This document shows positions 1 through 4,417 of a stretch of DNA of 5,071 nt, piece after piece. Where the stretch lies: the NCBI GenBank assembly GCA_014860845.1, contig JACZIY010000764.1, forward strand, positions 1-5,071. The letters are read 5' to 3'. The DNA comes from Anaerolineaceae bacterium (GTDB lineage Bacteria; Chloroflexota; Anaerolineae; Anaerolineales; Anaerolineaceae). The notes under the pieces are model-generated. The model saw only the letters and a program-made list of their open reading frames with translations. It ran no database searches and had not been told where the DNA came from. The position numbers were made by a program, and so were the translations under genes. How positions within the stretch are numbered: the stretch's first letter is position 1; each line of letters starts with the position of its first letter.

Positions 1-1511
1 CCTTGATTATCCGGCGGCGTATTTGCTTGCGCACGCTGTCCAAGTTGAATGGCTTGCTCAAAATTGCCACGCATACCGGTCACCCGGCTTTTTACATAGT
101 CAATATACCCAAACATTGCCTGAATTTCTGGGGAGGGGGGACATAATTTCAAGCGCTTTTCGGCTTCTTCCAATAATAGATCCGCATCTTCCAATTGACC
201 AAACCAGGCACGGCTATTGGCTTCGTGAATGGCTAGCTGAGGGCGTCTAAAAATCAAATCTTTACCTAATTCTCCGGTCCAATTACGGATGGATACCGAA
301 TCTCTACGTTGGAAGATTTCCATGTAATTGTTGTCGATGATGCGTTCAACCCATTCATCATCCGGGATCAGTGATGCATGATAGATAGCGCCATACGCCA
401 TGCCATTCTGTTCAAACCACAGGGCTGCACGAGCATGCAGGTTTGAAAGTTCATCACGGGTGAAGATTTGTTGCCCACGTGCATTTAATAGATCTGAAAA
501 GAGATGGTGGTAGCGGTACCACTTCCGTTCATCATCCAGTGGAATCAGGAAGAGGTTTGCCTGTTCGAGATGAGCGAGGATGGTAGAGGATTGGTTATCT
601 GAACCCAGTAACGCATCAGCAAGGGAACTGGAAATACGTCTCAAAAGGGAGGTTTTTAGTAAGAATTGTTCAATCTCCGGAGATTGGTTGGCGAGCACTT
701 CTTCCAGTAAATAATCCAGGATAAAGCGGTGGGTGCCGGAGAAATTTTGAATGAAGGTGTCAATATCCTTCCGGTCCCGCATGGAGAGAGCCGCCATCTG
801 CAACCCGGCGATCCAGCCTTCGGTCCGTTCTTCCAACACCGAGATTGATTTTGTGTCCAGATTCAGCCCCATCATATCGTTGAGAAATTGGGCTGCTTCC
901 GTAGTGGTGAAACGCAGAGATTTCTCCCGGATTTCGGTAAGTTGGCCGCGGGCTCGTAACCTTGCCAGTGGGAAGGGAGGATCCTCGCGGGTGATGACGA
1001 CCGTATGGACTTGAGGAGGTGTATTTTCAAGCCAAAAATTGATCGCTTTGTGAATGGTTGAGTTATCAATCAGATGGTAATCGTCCAGGAAAAAGACGAT
1101 CTTTACGGCGCTGTTGGATAAGTCTGATAAGAGGGGTGAAAAGAGGGTCTCGATGGGTGGTAAGTTCGTGTTCTGTAGCAATTCCTGGGTTGCTGACTCC
1201 CAATGCATATCTAACTTTCCCAAACCGGAGAAGGCTTTGAAGAAATAGGTTGTAAAACGGCTGAAATCATTGTCAATTTCTGACAGGGAGAGCCAGGCGA
1301 CTTTTGTTGCTGGCATGTTGGGAAGGATTCTTTGAAGCTCTGCGACCCAATTGGCAGCCAGTGTTGTTTTTCCGAAGCCGGCTGGAGCAGAGATCAGCGT
1401 CAGGGTGTGGTGCAACCCATTGTTTAACTGACGAACTAAGCGGGATCGGGTGACGAGTTCAGGTCTGGATTGGGGAATAAGAAGTTTGGTTGGTAAAAGA
1501 GTGTCTTCCAC
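1..1511 (-). CDS. LuxR/MalT-type ATPase transcriptional regulator, N-terminal 503 codons (partial)
   Basis: The frame opens with GTG at 1511 and stays open to the window edge. An AAAGGA box lies 6 bases before the GTG (1518-1523), which supports this start. The protein begins EDTLLPTKLLIP, the usual opening of large MalT-like regulators in which a STAND-class NTPase controls a C-terminal LuxR helix-turn-helix. Visible in order: Walker A APAGFGKTT (residues 42-50), Walker B with VFFLDDYHLI (139-148), sensor-like TRED followed by PPFPLARLRARGQL (174-191), EGWIAGLQMAALSM (231-244), a winged-helix-like stretch from about 283 to 303, and the family hallmark RYHHLFSDLL (333-342). From about residue 355 helical repeats of TPR type begin. 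Such proteins are usually near 900 residues, so roughly the second half, including the DNA-binding domain, lies outside the window. By family knowledge it is a cytoplasmic activator that responds to an inducer and ATP; the inducer cannot be told. Very confident of the family, not of the targets. Confidence 0.93.
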   Translation of the reverse strand, partial: MEDTLLPTKLLIPQSRPELVTRSRLVRQLNNGLHHTLTLISAPAGFGKTTLAANWVAELQRILPNMPATKVAWLSLSEIDNDFSRFTTYFFKAFSGLGKLDMHWESATQELLQNTNLPPIETLFSPLLSDLSNSAVKIVFFLDDYHLIDNSTIHKAINFWLENTPPQVHTVVITREDPPFPLARLRARGQLTEIREKSLRFTTTEAAQFLNDMMGLNLDTKSISVLEERTEGWIAGLQMAALSMRDRKDIDTFIQNFSGTHRFILDYLLEEVLANQSPEIEQFLLKTSLLRRISSSLADALLGSDNQSSTILAHLEQANLFLIPLDDERKWYRYHHLFSDLLNARGQQIFTRDELSNLHARAALWFEQNGMAYGAIYHASLIPDDEWVERIIDNNYMEIFQRRDSVSIRNWTGELGKDLIFRRPQLAIHEANSRAWFGQLEDADLLLEEAEKRLKLCPPSPEIQAMFGYIDYVKSRVTGMRGNFEQAIQLGQRAQANTPPDNQ

Positions 1512-1527
1512 GACTTTTCCTTTGCGG

Positions 1528-1571
1528 TTTTGATCAGGCTTTACTATATTACAATATTTTTCAGATCAAAA
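1528..1571 (-). promoter_or_regulatory. Leader of the LuxR gene: inverted repeat flanking an AT-rich promoter candidate
   Basis: TTTTGATC (1528-1535) and GATCAAAA (1564-1571) form a perfect 8-bp inverted repeat enclosing 28 AT-rich bases. Within these, on the minus strand, lies TATAGT (1548 down to 1543), a possible -10 box. The best -35 candidates are weak: TTGATC at a 15-base spacing, or TTTTGA at 17. The interior also contains the small palindrome ATATT-AC-AATAT (1546-1557). The arrangement fits a promoter framed by a regulator site, but the promoter hexamers are poor, so this call is tentative. Confidence 0.3.
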
Positions 1572-1616
1572 AAAGCTGGTGATTGGGGGAATACAGGAAA
1601 GACAAGCATTGAGACA

Positions 1617-2249
1617 TTACAACAATAAACGGGTCAATGTTTTTGATAACCATTGTTCATATTGGTCAGCCGACCAATGGTGATCCTTTGTCCATAAATT
1701 GAATAATTCTGCGCTGGTAATGGCCCAGGTGGTTTCTGCTGCTTCGGAGGGTGAAAGACCTTTCTGTAACGGAGCTGTCGCATTTAAAAAGGTGATAAAT
1801 CCGGACATTCCATGGAGACGGCTCTGAAGGATATTCTGTAGGAGATCTGCAATGTCAGGTTCTGTTTTGGAAGCAATACGCATCACTTCAAAGATTGGCG
1901 CAACTCGTTCCATAATTTCACGGATATCGTGGGCGAATAAAGCGATCTGGCGCTGTTGATCTTTCTCAATTTTTACCGATTGTGGACCTGAACGATCCAT
2001 GAGGGGAATCGGTTTATCATCACCAACGATGGATATATCAATCAACATTGAGAGGATCTCTCTTTTATTGCCAAAGGCAGCATATACTGTCTCGACTGCT
2101 ACACCTGCTTCGTTAGCAATTGCCTCTATGGTTGCACCGGAATAACCTCTCTCTGAAAACAATCTGCGAGCCGCTTCCACGATGAGCATGCGAGTCTGGT
2201 TTGCCTGTGCTTTACGCCGGCTTGAATTATAAGTGCGTTTGGTAGGCAT
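1617..2249 (-). CDS. TetR/AcrR family transcriptional repressor
   Basis: A protein of 210 residues when started at the ATG at 2249. That ATG is preceded by the purine-rich GAAAAAAGAA. The frame also allows a TTG at 2261 (four residues more), but no ribosome binding site precedes it, so the ATG is preferred. The N-terminal domain is a clear TetR DNA-binding module: helix 1 with ILVEAARRLFSERGY-like sequence (actual residues 22-36), then TIEAIANEAGVAVETVYAAFGNK (residues 40-62), in which residues 40-59 form the helix-turn-helix and end in the family's VYxxFxNK signature. The remaining 145 or so residues are helical, typical of the variable ligand-binding and dimerisation domain, and do not identify the ligand. 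The divergent neighbour at 2407 and the shared control region with tandem operator-like repeats indicate local autorepression and repression of that neighbour (inference). It ends 105 bases before the LuxR gene on the same strand, which seems to have its own leader. Confidence 0.93.
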   Translation of the reverse strand: MPTKRTYNSSRRKAQANQTRMLIVEAARRLFSERGYSGATIEAIANEAGVAVETVYAAFGNKREILSMLIDISIVGDDKPIPLMDRSGPQSVKIEKDQQRQIALFAHDIREIMERVAPIFEVMRIASKTEPDIADLLQNILQSRLHGMSGFITFLNATAPLQKGLSPSEAAETTWAITSAELFNLWTKDHHWSADQYEQWLSKTLTRLLL

Positions 2250-2266
2250 TTCTTTTTTCAATTAAC

Positions 2267-2295
2267 TTGACAATTCCTGTCCAATTTGTTATATT
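2267..2295 (+). promoter_or_regulatory. Strong sigma-70-type promoter for the membrane methyltransferase gene
   Basis: A perfect -35 box TTGACA (2267-2272) is followed after exactly 17 bases by TATATT (2290-2295), one mismatch from the -10 consensus. Transcription would begin near 2302, inside the first operator-like repeat, leaving a leader of about 105 bases before the ATG at 2407. This is the best promoter in the window. Confidence 0.72.
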
Positions 2296-2330
2296 CAATA
2301 TAGTAATACTATAACCAATATAGTGTTACT
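2296..2330. promoter_or_regulatory. Tandem operator-like repeats, probable TetR-regulator binding sites
   Basis: CAATATAGTnnTACT occurs at 2296-2310 and again at 2316-2330, a spacing of exactly 20 bases, close to two helical turns. The first copy sits in a perfect 15-base inverted repeat TATAGTA-A-TACTATA (2299-2313). The second is a less perfect version (TATAGTGTTACTGTTA). The pair lies exactly between the -10 box of the plus-strand promoter and the -10 region of the candidate minus-strand promoter, covering both presumed start sites. Palindromes of about 15 bases at start sites are what TetR-family dimers bind, and the neighbouring TetR gene is the obvious candidate (inference). Confidence 0.65.
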
Positions 2331-2340
2331 GTTATTAATA

Positions 2341-2369
2341 AGTTTATATTCAATGTTGGTGATTGTCAA
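2341..2369 (-). promoter_or_regulatory. Candidate promoter of the TetR gene, facing the methyltransferase promoter
   Basis: On the minus strand a perfect TTGACA (2369 down to 2364) is followed by TATAAACT: TATAAA at 15 bases (2348-2343) or TAAACT at the standard 17 bases (2346-2341). Start would be near 2335, at the edge of the operator-like repeats, about 85 bases before the ATG at 2249. The -35 is excellent; the -10 assignment is uncertain. Confidence 0.45.
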
Positions 2370-2386
2370 TTGGGATTAATCACCAA
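2356..2386. repeat. 9-bp-arm inverted repeat in the methyltransferase leader
   Basis: TTGGTGATT (2356-2364) and AATCACCAA (2378-2386) are perfect inverted copies with a 13-base spacer. A G-U pair could extend the RNA stem by one. It ends four bases before the AAAGGAG ribosome binding site (2391-2397). In RNA it would be a hairpin just upstream of translation start. In DNA it encloses the -35 box of the TetR-gene promoter candidate, so it could instead be a protein-binding site. Confidence 0.55.
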
Positions 2387-2406
2387 TCATAAAGGAGACC
2401 TGGATT

Positions 2407-2874
2407 ATGGAACCAAAAAATGATCATGCATCAATTGTGATTAACCCATTTGTGGTTTATATAGGGCTGGCTGTTGTTGCCATCTTGCTTCAAATTGTTT
2501 TACCACTTTCTTTCATACCAGCAGTACCCGCCAGGATTTTAGGTGTGATTCTGATTGCCCTGAATTTTGTATTTGGAATACCCGCTCTCCGCGGTATGAT
2601 TCGGGCGAAGACTTCTCCAAATCCGCAGCGTCCTTCAACTACTTTGATTCTTTCCGGGGTTTATCAGCGTACAAGAAACCCGATGTATGTTGGACTAACA
2701 ATGGTTTTCGCCGGGTTACTTATCTTTTATCAGAATGTTTGGGGACTGCTGTTTGTTCCATTACTGGTATGGCTGATTACCATCTGGGTGATTATGCCAG
2801 AAGAAACCTATTTGGAGGAAAAGTTTGGTATGGAATACACAGCATACAAATCAAGCGTGCGGCGATGGATATAA
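2407..2874 (+). CDS. Isoprenylcysteine carboxyl methyltransferase (ICMT)-family membrane protein
   Basis: A 155-residue hydrophobic protein with a strong ribosome binding site, AAAGGAG, nine bases before the ATG. Hydrophobic segments lie at about residues 15-37, 42-61, 94-108 and 111-130, giving around four membrane helices. The family signature is present: RTRNPMYVG (88-96) between the second and third segments, then P-E-E (131-133) and the C-terminal FGxxYxxYKxxVRRW pattern (140-154). In ICMT and PEMT relatives these two regions bind S-adenosylmethionine and form the catalytic face at the cytoplasmic side. Bacterial members of this size are numerous, and most have no proven substrate. A free bacterium is not expected to have prenylated CaaX proteins, so a lipid or small hydrophobic acceptor is more likely (inference). 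The gene is divergent from the TetR gene and under a near-consensus promoter overlapped by operator-like repeats, so it is probably inducible. It converges on the DUF1697 gene with a gap of 14 bases. Confidence 0.88.
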   Translation: MEPKNDHASIVINPFVVYIGLAVVAILLQIVLPLSFIPAVPARILGVILIALNFVFGIPALRGMIRAKTSPNPQRPSTTLILSGVYQRTRNPMYVGLTMVFAGLLIFYQNVWGLLFVPLLVWLITIWVIMPEETYLEEKFGMEYTAYKSSVRRWI

Positions 2875-2888
2875 TTCTGGATAGCTGA

Positions 2889-3425
2889 TCAACTCTCCTC
2901 AGTCAGCTCTTTGATTTTGCGGACTGTTTTCCAATTGCGATCGGTCATGGGGACTCCCAGCAGTTTTTCGCTGCTGGCCGCCAGTTTTGACCTGCCAACG
3001 CCTTCCGGAGCATACAGGTAAAAGACTTTGTCGGTCAGTTGATATTGCTCGCTCTCACATTTAAGGCGATCCAATTCTTCCAGGTTGGGATGCTCAGGTG
3101 TGCGAGCAAGGAATCCCAGGTGCAGGGAATTCGGGTTAGTTTCCGCTTCGGGAAATGGATTGTTTTGGATTGCATTTTCGAATTCAAACAGTGTAAGCAC
3201 CAACACATGGGGGGCAAACCCTAAGCGTTGTTGGATTGCCAGGCTGATCTGTTCCGAGAGCCAGGAGGGATCTTCCGTTGATTGCAGGATGACATTCCCA
3301 CTCTGGATGTAGGTCTTTATCTGCTTTGCCCCCAACCCTTCCAGCAGAATGACCAGGTCCTTCATCCGGATGGAATGCTTTCCACCGACGTTGATTCCGC
3401 GAATGAGGGTGATGTAGGTGTTCAT
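2889..3425 (-). CDS. DUF1697 family protein
   Basis: A 178-residue soluble protein, complete at the family's usual length. The N-terminus TLIRGINVGGK (residues 6-16) and YIQSGNVIL (residues 39-47) are the conserved opening blocks of DUF1697. The C-terminal part carries the other typical blocks: GRSKL, then TDRNWKTVRKI (about 161-171). The biochemical role of this family is unknown to me, so none is assigned. No signal peptide or membrane segment is seen. The ATG at 3425 begins directly at the conserved block, so the start is secure, yet there is no ribosome binding site. Instead a -10 box lies six bases before the ATG, which suggests a leaderless message. The gene is convergent with the methyltransferase gene on its 3' side and has no operon partner. 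Confidence 0.92.
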   Translation of the reverse strand: MNTYITLIRGINVGGKHSIRMKDLVILLEGLGAKQIKTYIQSGNVILQSTEDPSWLSEQISLAIQQRLGFAPHVLVLTLFEFENAIQNNPFPEAETNPNSLHLGFLARTPEHPNLEELDRLKCESEQYQLTDKVFYLYAPEGVGRSKLAASSEKLLGVPMTDRNWKTVRKIKELTEES

Positions 3426-3431
3426 GGGTTA

Positions 3432-3461
3432 AGTATAATAGGTAAAAGGTGAAAGTCCCAA
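3432..3461 (-). promoter_or_regulatory. Probable leaderless promoter of the DUF1697 gene
   Basis: On the minus strand TTGGGA (3461-3456) precedes TATACT (3437-3432) with 18 bases between. TATACT differs from the -10 consensus at one base. Only six bases separate it from the ATG, so transcription would start at or next to the A of the start codon. The bases before the ATG (TTAACCC) contain no Shine-Dalgarno match, in keeping with a leaderless transcript. Confidence 0.5.
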
Positions 3462-3509
3462 GTTCAAAGGAAAAAAGAAAGCCTAAAGAATAAAGGCTAA
3501 AGGGAAAAG
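3445..3509. repeat. Degenerate heptamer repeat, AAAGNNN
   Basis: An AAAG core (CAAG once) recurs at 3445, 3452, 3459, 3466, 3474, 3478, 3485, 3492, 3499 and 3506. All steps are seven bases except a pair of 8 and 4 in the middle, where the sequence is nearly all A. The three variable bases between cores differ from unit to unit (GTG, TCC, TTC, CCT, AAT, GCT, GGA). The track overlaps the DUF1697 promoter at one end and the 3' end of a relict frame at the other. Its strict period separates it from plain purine-rich sequence. Confidence 0.6.
3471..3498 (-). terminator. Weak intrinsic terminator candidate after the relict gene
   Basis: On the minus strand AGCCT (3498-3494), a nine-base loop and AGGCT (3484-3480) are followed by TTTCTTTTTT. 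A longer alternative pairs AGCCTAAA (3522-3515) with TTTAGGCT (3487-3480) over a 27-base loop, using the same T-rich tail. It sits over and just past the stop codon of the relict frame. The stem is short and the tract is built from the heptamer repeat, so the resemblance may be accidental. Confidence 0.3.
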
Positions 3510-3640
3510 AGTTTTTTAGGCTCATTATCTTTTGGGTTATATTCCTTCAGGTCTTGAACAAAAAAGTCAGTGTATTTACCCCAGACCGGTGTGTCTATCC
3601 CAATCAGGTGATCAGACCCGTTGATGTGGGCTGATTTTGG
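3497..3640 (-). pseudogene. 47-codon relict of the 3' end of a lost gene
   Basis: Between a TAA at 3643-3641 and a TAG at 3499-3497 the minus strand reads 47 codons with the composition of real protein and no start codon of any usual type. The middle reads HINGSDHLIGIDTPVWGKY, and the tail TDFFVQDLKEYNP is a plausible amphipathic C-terminal helix, ending in a charged KDNEPKK stretch. Upstream of the TAA the same frame remains open to at least 3754, but its residues are not protein-like. The GSDH motif followed by a final helix would suit the catalytic-histidine loop of an alpha/beta hydrolase, but this is only a guess from a short piece. The likeliest reading is a C-terminal remnant left after deletion or rearrangement, with the rest of the gene replaced by the DedA-type gene's upstream region. 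Confidence 0.5.
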
Positions 3641-3644
3641 TTAA

Positions 3645-3674
3645 TTGGTAGGAAAGCAGAATAAAGGGTACAAT
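3645..3674 (+). promoter_or_regulatory. Candidate promoter for the DedA-type gene
   Basis: TTGGTA (3645-3650) and TACAAT (3669-3674) are separated by 18 bases. TACAAT has one mismatch from the -10 consensus and TTGGTA has two from the -35. Start near 3681 would leave a leader of about 74 bases. It is the only reasonable match in the 114 bases before the gene. Confidence 0.33.
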
Positions 3675-3754
3675 CGAAGCTTATGGTCTTGTTGCGTTCT
3701 GAGACAATGAATGATGTCGATGTACAAACAAACCAGAAAAATTGATGTGACCAC

Positions 3755-4336
3755 ATGTATTTTATTTTGACCCCAATAACCGAATCCTTTTTGCCGTATC
3801 TTGCCATGGGATTAACAACCCTGCTGGAAAGTCTCTTAAGCAACCTGGCAGCCGGCATTACCATTTCTGGGGTATATTTACGTCCGATACCGATCTATGT
3901 TGTCATTGTCATTGGCAATTTACTGGCTGATATGGTCTGGTATAACCTGGGGCGTTATTTCCAATTGGAAAGAATCAAACGACTGGCGCTGCAATTGAAG
4001 CTGGACTTACAATTAATTGATGACATCGCACTTGAAATTCGGCAACACGCTCCGCGCTTTCTGTTTATGGCAAAACTCACAATTGGATTACCGGTCCCGT
4101 CTTTGATTGCCACTGGGTTGAGCAAGGTGCCGATCAAGCGTTGGTTTGGCATGTTGCTGCTGGCTGAGTTGATACGGTCCAGTATATTTGTTACGCTATT
4201 ATTTCTCTATGCATCCGCCATTGGAAAAGCATCCAGTGAAATGCAGTCGATTCTTCTGACGATCACAGCTTTCGTCGTCATATCAGGTATGATCTGGTGG
4301 AAAAGGCGTAAACGAAAAAAGTTTGGGGAAAATTAG
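3755..4336 (+). CDS. DedA/VTT-domain family membrane protein, divergent
   Basis: A 193-residue membrane protein. Features that fit the DedA (VTT, formerly SNARE-associated) family: E25 in a first re-entrant-like segment (TTLLESLLSNLAAG, 21-34), then a helix with GNLLADMVWYNLGRYF (54-69) matching the family's G-D-x-x-x-Y-x-x-G-R block, an amphipathic cytoplasmic stretch (70-98), and the PRFLFMAKLTIGLPVPSL block (100-117) with ATG and RWF after it. Two more hydrophobic segments follow (about 131-156 and 164-182), and the C-terminus is strongly basic (KRRKRKK), which should lie in the cytoplasm. Known relatives move or scramble lipids such as undecaprenyl phosphate or support membrane potential. 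No specific substrate can be assigned here. The ATG at 3755 is the first possible start after an in-frame TGA at 3743-3745. It has no ribosome binding site, and ATG at 3806 would cut into the first segment. The family's two key arginines are altered. Confidence 0.75.
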   Translation: MYFILTPITESFLPYLAMGLTTLLESLLSNLAAGITISGVYLRPIPIYVVIVIGNLLADMVWYNLGRYFQLERIKRLALQLKLDLQLIDDIALEIRQHAPRFLFMAKLTIGLPVPSLIATGLSKVPIKRWFGMLLLAELIRSSIFVTLLFLYASAIGKASSEMQSILLTITAFVVISGMIWWKRRKRKKFGEN

Positions 4337-4417
4337 CCGCAATCAGAAAAAACTGTTTGATATTGATTTAAAATCTCAAGCACCTTTTTTCGTTTCATAT
4401 CTAAATTAAACTGGGTT

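Noticed and set aside
751..1240. Plus-strand and alternative minus-strand open frames within the LuxR gene
   Set aside because: They lie wholly within the long minus-strand frame with Walker motifs and read as non-protein-like sequence; they are shadows.
1568..1591. Run of seven T on the minus strand after the TetR gene as a terminator
   Set aside because: No stable stem precedes the run; the upstream CCCCC tract has no pairing partner nearby.
2250..2261. TTG at 2261 as the start of the TetR gene
   Set aside because: A rarer start codon with no ribosome binding site; the in-frame ATG at 2249 has a purine-rich sequence ahead of it and leaves the DNA-binding domain intact.
2883..2908. AGCTGA...TCAGCT inverted repeat between the convergent methyltransferase and DUF1697 genes as a terminator
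   Set aside because: Six-base arms with a 14-base loop and no proper T run on either strand; too weak.
3035..3525. Several overlapping open frames on both strands around the DUF1697 gene
   Set aside because: The DUF1697 frame carries all the conserved blocks; the others lack recognisable sequence or ribosome binding sites.
4354..4390. AT-rich imperfect stem followed by TTTTTT in the gap after the DedA-type gene
   Set aside because: The stem is short, bulged and almost without G-C pairs, and GCACC separates it from the T run; not a credible intrinsic terminator.
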